From the NCBI RefSeq assembly GCF_023507745.1, contig NZ_JALPZO010000123.1, forward strand, positions 62,001 through 126,000: DNA of 64,000 bases, in the 5' to 3' direction. The position numbers and the translations under genes are program-made. The notes below the pieces were generated by a model. That model was not told the DNA's origin. It worked only from the letters and a program-made list of their open reading frames with translations, and searched no databases. Each line of letters starts with the position of its first letter. Within the stretch, counting starts at the first letter, position 1. Of this stretch, positions 9,277 to 17,310 are shown in pieces. The stretch comes from Vreelandella olivaria (GTDB lineage Bacteria; Pseudomonadota; Gammaproteobacteria; Pseudomonadales; Halomonadaceae).

Positions 9277-9690
9277 ATGCCCATCAATGCTCTGGTTGAT
9301 AACACCTCGTTAGCCCCTCATGTGGCGCTGGTACTTTTCAATGCAGGCACGGTTCGCGCGGCCATTGAAGCGCACCATATTCTAAGCATGTCCGATTCGC
9401 CAACCACATCGCGCGCAGCCAGCGCAGATGCGCTTTTGCTGGGTATGCGCGGAGTGCCTGCGCCCACTCACTGGCTAACCTTGCAGGACAGCAATGGTTT
9501 CTGGCAATTAGGTGTCACCGGCAATGTCGTCCTGTCACGCCTTTCCACTACCGTGCTATTTCCGCTACCGCCACTGCTGGCGGCCCGCCACGCAAGCCCC
9601 GCCCTGTGTGGCTTGGCACGGCATAACAAAACGTTTCTTTTGCTGTTTGACGGTTCCATGCTGACTCCCGAGCTAGCCACACAGCCATAA
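9277..9690 (+). CDS. Degenerate CheW-like protein at operon end
   Basis: A 137-residue protein three bases after the cheW stop, in the same operon. The family is not clearly recognisable. The pattern of strands (VALVLFNAGTVRAAIEAHHIL near the start, ALCGLARHNKTFLLLFDGS near the end) resembles the first and last parts of a CheW domain with the middle shortened. By position it would match the second CheW of Wsp systems (WspB/WspD). That is inference; it could equally be a dedicated small regulator. The final 18 bases overlap the end of the opposite-strand moeA gene. Confidence 0.65.
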   Translation: MPINALVDNTSLAPHVALVLFNAGTVRAAIEAHHILSMSDSPTTSRAASADALLLGMRGVPAPTHWLTLQDSNGFWQLGVTGNVVLSRLSTTVLFPLPPLLAARHASPALCGLARHNKTFLLLFDGSMLTPELATQP

Positions 9691-10878
9691 ACAGCGGATG
9701 GTATCGCCTTTCTCGATCTGTTGATGTGCATCAATCACAGCCAAGGCATCGGCGTTGATACACGACGAAAGCACGGCTGAATTCTGGTCGTCAAACGCAT
9801 TGGCCTCCACACCCTCCGTAGTGAACCTCAGCTTTACACGCATATAGTGCTGGCGAGGCCCTGTGGTAGTGGCAAATGTTGCCGTCGCCGTCATGATCGG
9901 TAGAGCACGCAGCTCAGGGCAGTCGAGTAATTGCCCCATCAATGGGCGTAAAAACAGCCACGCACCCACAAACCCTGAGACAGGGTTGCCCGGAAGCCCC
10001 ACAAACCGCACCTCACCGCCCTGGGCACACGGCAACCGGCCCAGCGCCAACGGCTTGCCGGGCCGGATAGCGAGCCGCCACATATCCAGTTGACCAAGGG
10101 ATTCCAGAGCCGTCTTTACATGGTCCTCTTCCCCCACGCTGACACCGCCCGTACTTACCACAACATCGGCATCTGCTGCCGCTTTGGCCAGCAGTGCCAC
10201 CGTTTGATCATAGTTGTCAGGCACACTGATCAGCCGTACCACGTCGGCCCCAAAGTTTTCCAGTAACCGCTTTAGCATTGGCCGGTTAGAGTTATACAGC
10301 TGCCCCGGCTTAAGCGGCATCCCAGGGTCTATAATCTCATCCCCGGTGGTCAGCAGCGCGACCCGTGGTCGGCGGCGAACACTTACCTGGGTAATGCCCT
10401 GCCCGGCCAGATGGCCAAGAGCCGCCGCTTCCAGGCGCTCTCCAGCGTTGAGCAGCGTATCCCCCTGACCAACATCGCGCCCTTTTCTCCGCACATTGTC
10501 GCCCGGCGGAATATCTTCCGGCATAAGTACGTCAGACCCTACCAGGGTCACTCTTTCCTGCATCACCACGCAATCCGCTCCCGGAGGTAGTTCACCGCCG
10601 GTAAAAATGCGAGCACAACTGCCTTCAGCCAAAGGCACTGCTGGGCTGCCTGCGGCAATACGCTGGCTAATCGGTAATTGCTTGCCCGCATCAGCGGCGC
10701 GCAACGCATAACCATCCATCGCACTGTTATCGAAAGGGGGTACATCAAGGGTGGCCATCACACGCTCAGCCAGAACTCGACCAGCGGCATCCTGGAGCGG
10801 AAGCTGCTCGGTACTTAGCGGCATCACGTCGGCCAGCAGCGCCTCCAGCGCTGTTTCGATGGGCTGGAGCTCAGCCAT
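9673..10878 (-). CDS. moeA: Molybdopterin molybdenumtransferase MoeA (copy 1)
   Basis: Inserts molybdate into adenylated molybdopterin to make the molybdenum cofactor. Typical motifs are PPFDNSAMDGYAL near the start, RIFTGGELPPGADCVVMQE, STGGVSVGEEDHVK and [12 protein letters not shown]. The start is taken as the ATG at 10878 (MAELQPIE), because a GAGG sits six bases upstream. The ATG at 10893 has no clear ribosome site. That gives about 401 residues, normal for the family. It converges on the chemosensory operon with an 18-base overlap. A second moeA lies at 22451-23704 and is clearly divergent, so this is not a recent duplication. Confidence 0.92.
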   Translation of the reverse strand: MAELQPIETALEALLADVMPLSTEQLPLQDAAGRVLAERVMATLDVPPFDNSAMDGYALRAADAGKQLPISQRIAAGSPAVPLAEGSCARIFTGGELPPGADCVVMQERVTLVGSDVLMPEDIPPGDNVRRKGRDVGQGDTLLNAGERLEAAALGHLAGQGITQVSVRRRPRVALLTTGDEIIDPGMPLKPGQLYNSNRPMLKRLLENFGADVVRLISVPDNYDQTVALLAKAAADADVVVSTGGVSVGEEDHVKTALESLGQLDMWRLAIRPGKPLALGRLPCAQGGEVRFVGLPGNPVSGFVGAWLFLRPLMGQLLDCPELRALPIMTATATFATTTGPRQHYMRVKLRFTTEGVEANAFDDQNSAVLSSCINADALAVIDAHQQIEKGDTIRCLWLCG

Positions 10879-11130
10879 GGGCAACCTCGCCATGCTGCTT
10901 CTGAGCTGAGGAGGTTAAGTAAGTGATCACGAACTGGATATTATCAAGTAGTGGCATAGTCATTCCTAAAAACACGACAACCGAAGTAGTGAAACCCATG
11001 AGTTAGATTACCGGGATAAATAGAATGCCACGATCAACGGTCAGAAACAGCCTGTAGAGGCCAAGCCTGCCAGCGGGGTTCGCCGGTGGGTGCGAGTGAA
11101 CGCGCAAAGATTGCGTAGAGAATCCACAGT
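10879..11130. other. Intergenic stretch upstream of moeA and the higA remnant
   Basis: About 250 bases with no credible gene. It contains the leader of moeA on the minus strand. The segment about 11041-11130 joins abruptly to antitoxin-coding sequence and carries a stop in that reading frame at 11116, so it does not look like the natural 5' end of that gene. No clear promoter was identified. Confidence 0.4.
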
Positions 11131-11307
11131 AATGAACTGTTGCGTGAGCGCCGTGCTGTCAGTCCTGAAATGGCACTTCGGCTTGCCCGTTTGTTTGGTA
11201 ACACTCCAGAGTTTTGGCTGAATGCGCAGCAATCTGTTGATCTTTGGACAGCAGTTCAATCGGTCAAGGAAGAGGTTGATCGGATTAAACCGTTACATGC
11301 TGCATAA
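11131..11307 (+). pseudogene. higA: HigA-type antitoxin remnant (C-terminal part only)
   Basis: The plus-strand frame from 11131 to the TAA at 11305 translates to 58 residues. They include NELLRERRAVSPEMALRLAR, then LFGNTPEFWLN and a Gln/Asp-rich helix ending KPLHAA. This is the second half of the helix-turn-helix domain and the tail of HigA-family (XRE) antitoxins. The start, the first HTH helix and the toxin gene higB are missing. Upstream, the same frame has a stop at 11116 and no homologous sequence. It is therefore a truncated remnant, probably left by a rearrangement. Frame conservation and the intact stop suggest that the loss was not very old. Confidence 0.75.
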
Positions 11308-11320
11308 CAAGGCGTTATGC
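11302..11320. repeat. 7-bp inverted repeat overlapping the higA stop
   Basis: GCATAAC and GTTATGC form a perfect inverted repeat around the five-base spacer AAGGC, overlapping the stop codon of the higA remnant. The arrangement TAACAAGGCGTTA resembles the left half (R''-L'') of an integron attC site, where toxin-antitoxin cassettes often end. No matching right half was found downstream, so the attC reading is weak. Confidence 0.45.
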
Positions 11321-11376
11321 ATGGTGGTCGTCTTGACGTACATGCCTAAAGACGCACACTCGGTGGAAAGTTGATG

Positions 11377-11408
11377 CACTTGTTTGAGACCGCCGTCTCA
11401 AACAAGTG
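11377..11408. repeat. Perfect 14-bp inverted repeat with 4-base loop
   Basis: CACTTGTTTGAGAC, loop CGCC, then its exact reverse complement. No T-run follows on either side within a few bases. It sits 39 bases from the moaB stop on the opposite strand, so it may serve as a minus-strand transcription end or be the trace of a mobile sequence together with the adjacent antitoxin remnant. Confidence 0.7.
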
Positions 11409-11446
11409 ATACTGAGCCACACTAAAACAGTGTCAGCAAGCGCCTT

Positions 11447-11965
11447 TCAGCCATGTTGCCCCCGCCCCGGAATCACCAGATTGGCAAAGTTGCAGGGCTT
11501 ATGGCGGCTATCCAGCTGTTCCGCCAGAATGCCGTCCCAACCGGTACGGCAGGCGCCCGTAGAGCCTGGCAAACAAAAGATCACCGTGGCATTGGCCAAC
11601 CCACCCAAACAGCGGCTTTGAATGGTAGAGCTGCCTATTTCTTCTCCGCTGAGTTGCCGGAAACGCTCGCCGAAACCTTCTATGTGCTTATCCAGCAGCA
11701 CGGAAATGGCTTCTGGCGTTGAGTCGCGCCCGGTAAAACCGGTACCGCCTGTTGTCATCACCACCTGGACTGACGGGTCAGCAATCCACTGGGCGACTAT
11801 CGCCCGAATTTGGTACACGTCATCTGGAACAATGCGCTTTTCCACCAGAGTGTGCCCGGCACTTGTCAGTCTCTGTACCAGCGTCTGCCCCGAACGGTCT
11901 GTCTCTTCCGTGCGTGTATCAGAAACTGTGAGAACCGCTACGTTGAGTGGTTCCATTGGTGTCAT
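11447..11965 (-). CDS. moaB: Molybdenum cofactor biosynthesis protein MoaB
   Basis: Belongs to the MoaB/MogA family, which adenylates molybdopterin before metal insertion by MoeA. Visible motifs are NVAVLTVSDTRTEETDRSG at the N-terminus, TTGGTGFTGRDSTPEA in the middle (the family's substrate-binding loop) and FCLPGSTGACRTGWDGIL. The 172 residues match MoaB length. A ribosome site (AGGAG) precedes the ATG at 11965 by a normal distance. It is four bases downstream of the DUF1244 gene, so the two are probably co-transcribed. Within this window it complements mobA, moaA and the two moeA genes; moaC, moaD, moaE and mogA are not present. Confidence 0.92.
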   Translation of the reverse strand: MTPMEPLNVAVLTVSDTRTEETDRSGQTLVQRLTSAGHTLVEKRIVPDDVYQIRAIVAQWIADPSVQVVMTTGGTGFTGRDSTPEAISVLLDKHIEGFGERFRQLSGEEIGSSTIQSRCLGGLANATVIFCLPGSTGACRTGWDGILAEQLDSRHKPCNFANLVIPGRGQHG

Positions 11966-11969
11966 GAGC

Positions 11970-12296
11970 TCACTCCTTGCTGTTTTTTTGTGCTTGCCGG
12001 GCTGCTAACGCCGCGAGTTGCTCTGGCGTTGCTTTGCCCTGGTAGTGTTCTTTCCACTCACTGTAAGGCATGCCATAGACGTATTCACGCGCTGCTTCAT
12101 ACTCCAGCGACGCCCCCTGCTCATCGGCAGCGGTTACCAACCATTTCGAGAGACAGTTACGACAGAAGTCGGCCAGAATCATCAGGTCAATATTCTGAAC
12201 ATCTTTGTTGTCGTCCAGGTGTGCCAATAGGCGACGAAAAGCGGCAGCCTCAAGCTCCGTGCGCGTTGTTTGATCCAACTCGTCAAATGATGCCAT
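11970..12296 (-). CDS. DUF1244 family protein
   Basis: A small acidic protein of 108 residues of unknown function. The central segment NIDLMILADFCRNCLSKW, with its two cysteines three residues apart, is the hallmark of the DUF1244 family, widespread in Proteobacteria. A conserved YGMPYSEWKEHYQ follows. The two cysteines could bind a metal, but nothing else supports this. It lies directly upstream of moaB with four bases between, and downstream of the formate dehydrogenase terminator, so it starts its own transcription unit. Confidence 0.8.
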   Translation of the reverse strand: MASFDELDQTTRTELEAAAFRRLLAHLDDNKDVQNIDLMILADFCRNCLSKWLVTAADEQGASLEYEAAREYVYGMPYSEWKEHYQGKATPEQLAALAARQAQKNSKE

Positions 12297-12369
12297 AACA
12301 ACTCCTCAAAACCATGTTATCAATCGTGTTGGTTACAACCATGAATCACTATAAGCAGCATAACAACAA

Positions 12370-12389
12370 ACACCGCCCGAAGGCGGTGT
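12370..12389 (-). terminator. Rho-independent terminator of the formate dehydrogenase operon
   Basis: ACACCGCC, loop CGAA (TTCG on the minus strand), GGCGGTGT: a perfect 8-bp stem with a stable tetraloop. On the minus strand it is followed by TTTGTTGTTA. It lies 23 bases beyond the stop of the cytochrome b subunit, as expected for the end of the operon. Confidence 0.8.
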
Positions 12390-12411
12390 CCAGAAACCTT
12401 GTTTAGATCAA

Positions 12412-13515
12412 TTAGCTGGTTCGGGTAGCTGAAGGCTCAGAATGACCATCACCGGCTTTACGTGCGGCAACCTCCTCTTCCGTAATGGCCTGGTCTTTGA
12501 CCTCTTCATACCACAGACTATGGTGCTCTTTTGCCCAGGTTTCATCCACATAGCCAGTGGTCATACCTTCAATTGAGCCTTCCATCCCCAAGGTGCCAAT
12601 ATAGATATGCCCCAGCGATACCGCCGTCAGCCCTAAACCACAAACGGCATGAATAATGTTGGCCCACTGCATGGTATCGCGACTTTGCCCCCAGTTCGGA
12701 AAATCGAGTACAAAGCCACTTATAACCAGTGCAAGCCCCACGGTTGCCAGCAACCAGAACCACACTTTTTCACCCGCATTTGAAAACCCTGCATCCGGGT
12801 GCTGCCCTTTCTTCAACAGTCCACCCGCTTGCTTTAGCCACTCAAGATCATGTTTCCTGGGAATATTCTTTTTCACCACGCTAACCAGCATGATAATCAG
12901 TAATATGGCAAACAGTGGGCCAAGATAGTTATGGGATACCTTGGAAGCAGAAATCATTGCGCCCCATATGGCATCACCAAACAGGGGGCGGAAAATAAAT
13001 TTTCCGTACAGCAGGTTCATACCTGTCAGGGCGAGCACGATAAACAGCGTTGCCATACTCCAGTGCAGCGAGCGCATCAGCAACGGCCATCGCAATATTT
13101 TCTTCCCTGTCCGCGGTGCCTCCAGCTCTTTACGACCAACGATCAAGTAGAACAGTGCAATCAAGCTCGCCATACCGAAGACCGCAATCAAGCCAAACGG
13201 AGATACCCAGCGATTGCGCAGAATACGCCATGTTTCCCCACTGGCATTAATCAGGCTGTAGTTACTATCGTGGCGAGAGTCACGATAATTAGATGACGTA
13301 TCACCGCTGCGAACCTGACGCCATTGATCTGCGCTGATGCCAGGGGCCGCGGTGATCATTTCCCGCTCGGGGTCAGCCTGGGCAACGGCTACCTGCGATA
13401 CCCCAAGGCTGAACACCACCAGTACCAATAGCATGGCCATGCGCCATAAATAGCGTACCCATCCTGTGTTAATGGAGGGTGCCCGCGTGGACGCCTGTGC
13501 TGTCATTACTGTCAT
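12412..13515 (-). CDS. Formate dehydrogenase gamma subunit, cytochrome b556
   Basis: Membrane anchor that passes electrons from the periplasmic formate dehydrogenase to quinone. The 367-residue product has an N-terminal hydrophobic segment and a periplasmic stretch of about 70 residues. The cytochrome b core of four membrane helices follows, with heme-ligand histidines in LRSLHWSMATL, SKVSHNYLGPLF and ANIIHAVCGLGLTAVSLGHIY. The C-terminal tail is charged. It is longer at the N-terminus than E. coli FdnI (about 217 residues), as is usual for this clade of FDH. It follows the beta subunit gene with an 11-base gap and is last in the operon. Confidence 0.9.
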   Translation of the reverse strand: MTVMTAQASTRAPSINTGWVRYLWRMAMLLVLVVFSLGVSQVAVAQADPEREMITAAPGISADQWRQVRSGDTSSNYRDSRHDSNYSLINASGETWRILRNRWVSPFGLIAVFGMASLIALFYLIVGRKELEAPRTGKKILRWPLLMRSLHWSMATLFIVLALTGMNLLYGKFIFRPLFGDAIWGAMISASKVSHNYLGPLFAILLIIMLVSVVKKNIPRKHDLEWLKQAGGLLKKGQHPDAGFSNAGEKVWFWLLATVGLALVISGFVLDFPNWGQSRDTMQWANIIHAVCGLGLTAVSLGHIYIGTLGMEGSIEGMTTGYVDETWAKEHHSLWYEEVKDQAITEEEVAARKAGDGHSEPSATRTS

Positions 13516-13526
13516 GACATGCCTCC

Positions 13527-14141
13527 TTACCCTTTGCGGGCAGCATCATAGGCAAGGTTGTCTGTGCTGGCCTGAGGATTATTCGACCACGCCCCATCTT
13601 TATGACCACGGTGCACAACGCGCTGCCGGAAGATATCCGCAACATCCTGAGCATTGCCCGCCAGCAGCGCTTTGGTTGAACACATCTCAGCACACAGCGG
13701 TAATTTCCCTTCGGCAATGCGGTTGGAGCCGTACTTTGCGTACTCCTCCTCTTTGCTGTCCGCTGGACCGCCTGCACAGAACGTGCATTTATCCATTTTG
13801 CCGCGCTCACCAAAGGCATTCTGTTTCGGGAATTGTGGGGCGCCGAACGGGCAGGCATAGAGGCAGTAGCCACAACCGATGCACAGGTCTTTATCGTGCA
13901 GCACAATGCCATCGTCTGTTTTGTAGAAGCAGTCGGTTGGGCAAACCGCCATGCAAGGTGCATCATCGCAGTGCATACAGGCGACGGAGATCGACATTTC
14001 GTCCGCCTCACCATCATTGAGTGTCACCACACGACGGCGCTGAATGCCCCACTCCACATCATTGGCGTTTTTACAGGCGGTGACACAGCCGTTGCACTCG
14101 ATACAGCGCTCGGCATCACACATAAACTTCATTTGAGCCAT
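13527..14141 (-). CDS. Formate dehydrogenase beta subunit, 4Fe-4S protein
   Basis: Electron-transfer subunit between the catalytic subunit and cytochrome b. The start is set at the ATG at 14141 (MAQMKFMCDAERC), with AGGAG six bases upstream; an open frame extends upstream without a ribosome site. The 204 residues carry four cysteine clusters: CIECNGCVTACK, CMHCDDAPCMAVCP, CIGCGYCLYACP, and a fourth from CTFC plus CAEMC. This is the usual four-cluster pattern of FDH/DMSO-reductase family beta subunits. It has no C-terminal membrane helix of the FdnH kind, so the anchor must come from the gamma subunit. Confidence 0.93.
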   Translation of the reverse strand: MAQMKFMCDAERCIECNGCVTACKNANDVEWGIQRRRVVTLNDGEADEMSISVACMHCDDAPCMAVCPTDCFYKTDDGIVLHDKDLCIGCGYCLYACPFGAPQFPKQNAFGERGKMDKCTFCAGGPADSKEEEYAKYGSNRIAEGKLPLCAEMCSTKALLAGNAQDVADIFRQRVVHRGHKDGAWSNNPQASTDNLAYDAARKG

Positions 14142-14203
14142 GTTATTCTCCTTTGCCAACACAGTCCTCGCCCGTGTTGGCATACTGTCAGGTCGGTCAG
14201 AAC

Positions 14204-17056
14204 TTAGGCGCGCTCAATGCGGCAAATAGTGCACTTGGTTTCCTGCATTAAGGTGACCGGGTCATAACCATAGGTAGTGGCTGTATTCGCTGCTTCACCA
14301 ATGATGTAGGGGTCAGTACCGTCAGGATAACGCTCACGAAGACTCTCGCCCTGGAACATGCCGCCAAAGTGGAACGGCATGAAGGCGACTTTGCGGTCAA
14401 CGCGAGGGGTCACCAGCGCCTTGACCTTCACACGCCCGCCTTCAGCCCCTTCTACCCACACCTGATCGCCATCCCGAATACCAATATCGTTGGCATCCGC
14501 AGGGTTCACTTCGATGAACATCTCTTGCTGAAGCTCAGCAAGCCACGACATGGAACGGGTTTCCTCACCACCGCCTTCGTACTCAACCAGACGCCCCGAG
14601 GTGAGAATAATCGGATAGTCGGCGCTATTGTCACGATCCTGGATGGTTTTATACAAGGTAGGTAGGCGCATGATGGAGTCGAAGTCATCCCAGGTCGGGA
14701 ACCGCTCCACCAGATCACGGCGCGTTGTATAGAGCGGCTCACGGTGCTTTGGCACTTCATCCGGGAAGGTCCACACGACGGCGCGCGCTTTGGCGTTACC
14801 ACAGGGGGCACACCCATGCTCAATCGCTACACGCTGGATACCGCCAGAAAAATCGGTTTTCCAATTCTGGCCCTCAGCCGCTATTTTTTCGGCATCCGTA
14901 AGGTCATCCCACCACCCCAGATCCTTCAACAACTGGTCGGTAAACTCAGGGTAACCATCGTCGATGTCCCCCTCGACTGGCGCCGAGCCCTCGGCCAGTA
15001 GGTTCACCCCGTTGCGCTCAATACCAAAGCGCGCCCGGAACCCCATACCGCCTTCCATTACCGGGATGCTGGTGTCGTACAGATTGGGTGAGCCTGGGTG
15101 ACCGAACTCTGGCGTTCCCCAGCATGGCCAGGGCAAGCCGTAGTAATCACCATCGGCGGGGCCGCCCTGGGCACGCAGGGTTTCAAAGCTGAAGGTGTGC
15201 CAGTTTTGCTGGTGCTCTTTGAGCCGCTCAGGACTTTGCCCTGTGTAACCGACCGTCCACATACCGCGGTTAATTTCACGCAGCACATCTTCGATAACCG
15301 GGCGGTTGCCACTCATTGCGAAATTTTTAACGAACTCGTTGCCGAAGCCCAGTTTACGGGCAAACAGGTACATGATTTCGTGATCAGGCTTAGACTCGAA
15401 GAGCGGCTCAATCACCTGATCCCGCCACTGGACGGAACGGTTTGTTGAAGTGACGCTACCCGTCGTTTCAAACTGGGTAGCCGCGGGCAGTAGATAGACA
15501 CCATCCGTGCGATCATGCATAACAGCAGCAACCGTGGGATAAGGGTCAACAATCACCATCATCTCCAGTTTCTGCATCGCCTTTTGCATTTCAACACCGC
15601 GGGTTTGGGAGTTAACAGCATGCCCCCAATAGAACATCGCTTTCAGCGCGGTACGCTGGGAGATATGTTCATCCTCCTCAAGCACGCCATCCACCCAACG
15701 GGATACGGTAATGCCATTGGTGTACATGGGTTTGCCATCGGCGTACTCGGTATCGTCAAAGCGCTCTTTTAACCATTCGTAATCGACATCCCACACTTTT
15801 GCCCAGTGCTGCCAGGCACCTTCAGCCAAGCCGTAATAGCCCGGTAGAGAATCGCTGCCCAGCCCCAGATCAGTGGCCCCCTGGACGTTATCGTGTCCAC
15901 GGAAAATGTTGGCACCACCTCCAGACTTACCAATATTGCCCAGTGCCAGCTCTAAAATGCAGTACGCCCGGGTATTGTTGTTGCCGGTGGTATGCTGAGT
16001 CCCCCCCATGCACCACACCACACACCCAGGCCGATTGTCGGCCAGCCGCTTGGCGACGTCATACATTTCTGCTTCGGGAACACCGGTGACATCCTCCACC
16101 ACTCGCGGGGTGAAATTCGCGACCTCGGCACGCACCTCATCCATGCCGTAAACACGCTGACTGATATATTCACTATCTTCCCAGCCATTCTCAAAGATGT
16201 GCCACAACAGCCCCCAGATATAAGCGATATCCGAACCAGGGCGAATCCGCACATACTTATTCGCTTTTGCAGCGGTGCGGGTAAACCGGGGGTCCACCAC
16301 GATGACATCACAGCTATTGCGCTCTTTGGCAATTAAGATGTGCTGCATCGCTACCGGGTGGGCTTCGCTGGGATTCGAGCCAATGAACAGTATCGACTTA
16401 CAGTTGTGCATATCATTGAGCGAATTGGTCATCGCCCCATAACCCCAGGTATTCGCGACACCCGCCACCGTTGTGGAGTGGCAGATTCGCGCCTGATGAT
16501 CGGTGTTATTGGTGCCCCACATGGAGGCCAGCTTGCGCATTAAATACGCCTGCTCGTTACTGAATTTGGCTGAACCCAGCCAATAAACACTATCCGGGCC
16601 GTGGTTATCACGCAGTTCCAGCAACTTATCGCCAATTTCATTTACCGCATCGTCCCAGCTCATACGCTGCCATTCACCTGAGACAAGTTTCATGGGGTAT
16701 TTCAGGCGCCGGGTGGAGTGCCCATGCTGACGCAGCGAAGCGCCTTTAGCGCAGTGCGCGCCACGGTTAATCGGGTGATCGAAGGCCGGTTCCTGACGCG
16801 TCCAAATACCCTCCTGTACTTCGGCATATACCCCACAGCCTACCGAACAGTGAGAGCAAATCGTGCGTTTGGTTTCTACCGGCGAATCAAGTACAGGGGT
16901 TTTATTGGCCGACTCTGCCCGCTGCATCATCGGTGCCCCCATAAAACCTAACGCCGCGACACCTCCCGTGGCTGCGCCGGTGCGCTTGAAGAACTGACGG
17001 CGGGAAATCCCCAGACCAGTTGTTTGAGGGGCATGGGTTTTGCGAGTTAAACGCAT
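14204..17056 (-). CDS. fdhA: Formate dehydrogenase alpha subunit, molybdopterin enzyme (Cys type)
   Basis: Catalytic subunit that oxidises formate to carbon dioxide. The 950 residues begin with a twin-arginine signal (SRRQFFKRTG at about 18-27), so it is exported folded. The N-terminal 4Fe-4S cluster uses Cys67, Cys70, Cys74 and Cys102. The active-site residue is an ordinary cysteine, Cys192 next to His193 in ARICHSTT, where E. coli FdnG has selenocysteine. The bis-MGD-binding domains follow, to the C-terminal YEGGGEETRSMSW and YGYDPVTLMQE. The length is typical. AGGAG precedes the ATG. The beta subunit gene follows 62 bases downstream. Confidence 0.95.
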   Translation of the reverse strand: MRLTRKTHAPQTTGLGISRRQFFKRTGAATGGVAALGFMGAPMMQRAESANKTPVLDSPVETKRTICSHCSVGCGVYAEVQEGIWTRQEPAFDHPINRGAHCAKGASLRQHGHSTRRLKYPMKLVSGEWQRMSWDDAVNEIGDKLLELRDNHGPDSVYWLGSAKFSNEQAYLMRKLASMWGTNNTDHQARICHSTTVAGVANTWGYGAMTNSLNDMHNCKSILFIGSNPSEAHPVAMQHILIAKERNSCDVIVVDPRFTRTAAKANKYVRIRPGSDIAYIWGLLWHIFENGWEDSEYISQRVYGMDEVRAEVANFTPRVVEDVTGVPEAEMYDVAKRLADNRPGCVVWCMGGTQHTTGNNNTRAYCILELALGNIGKSGGGANIFRGHDNVQGATDLGLGSDSLPGYYGLAEGAWQHWAKVWDVDYEWLKERFDDTEYADGKPMYTNGITVSRWVDGVLEEDEHISQRTALKAMFYWGHAVNSQTRGVEMQKAMQKLEMMVIVDPYPTVAAVMHDRTDGVYLLPAATQFETTGSVTSTNRSVQWRDQVIEPLFESKPDHEIMYLFARKLGFGNEFVKNFAMSGNRPVIEDVLREINRGMWTVGYTGQSPERLKEHQQNWHTFSFETLRAQGGPADGDYYGLPWPCWGTPEFGHPGSPNLYDTSIPVMEGGMGFRARFGIERNGVNLLAEGSAPVEGDIDDGYPEFTDQLLKDLGWWDDLTDAEKIAAEGQNWKTDFSGGIQRVAIEHGCAPCGNAKARAVVWTFPDEVPKHREPLYTTRRDLVERFPTWDDFDSIMRLPTLYKTIQDRDNSADYPIILTSGRLVEYEGGGEETRSMSWLAELQQEMFIEVNPADANDIGIRDGDQVWVEGAEGGRVKVKALVTPRVDRKVAFMPFHFGGMFQGESLRERYPDGTDPYIIGEAANTATTYGYDPVTLMQETKCTICRIERA

Positions 17057-17083
17057 GGCAATTCTCCTGGCATCATTGCGCCG

Positions 17084-17287
17084 TCAGTCACGCAAAGAGG
17101 CGTAATAAGCACGAACGTGGTCGGTCTCACGGTAGTTGACTGTTTGTTTCTCATGCTCAACAGGCGGTTTATCATCGGCCTGAACCAGCGTAACGTGACC
17201 TACAGCAGCGGCCGCTCCAGCGGCAGCTGTTCCCAAGCCAACGGTTTTGAGAAATCGACGGCGATCCGGTTTATGTGACGTGTGCAT
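17084..17287 (-). CDS. Small Tat-signal protein of formate dehydrogenase loci
   Basis: A 67-residue protein immediately upstream of fdhA. It starts at the ATG at 17287 (MHTSHKPDRRRFLK), with AGGAG six bases upstream; a longer upstream frame is a shadow of the chaperone gene. The twin-arginine motif DRRRFLKTVG is followed by an Ala/Gly-rich hydrophobic stretch. A short mature part of about 30 residues ends RETDHVRAYYASLRD. It matches the small family named as the 'formate dehydrogenase region TAT target' protein. The role is unknown; a structural or maturation role for the FDH complex is inferred from constant co-occurrence. Confidence 0.85.
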   Translation of the reverse strand: MHTSHKPDRRRFLKTVGLGTAAAGAAAAVGHVTLVQADDKPPVEHEKQTVNYRETDHVRAYYASLRD

Positions 17288-17310
17288 GGAGTTCTCCTGT
17301 TTCATAGCTT

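Noticed and set aside
11041..11259. Minus-strand open frame of 72 codons over the higA remnant
   Set aside because: The plus-strand frame carries the recognisable antitoxin sequence; the minus frame has no identifiable family or ribosome site.
14204..17056. Selenocysteine codon in formate dehydrogenase alpha subunit
   Set aside because: The active-site position is an ordinary Cys codon (ARICHSTT) and the frame has no internal TGA.
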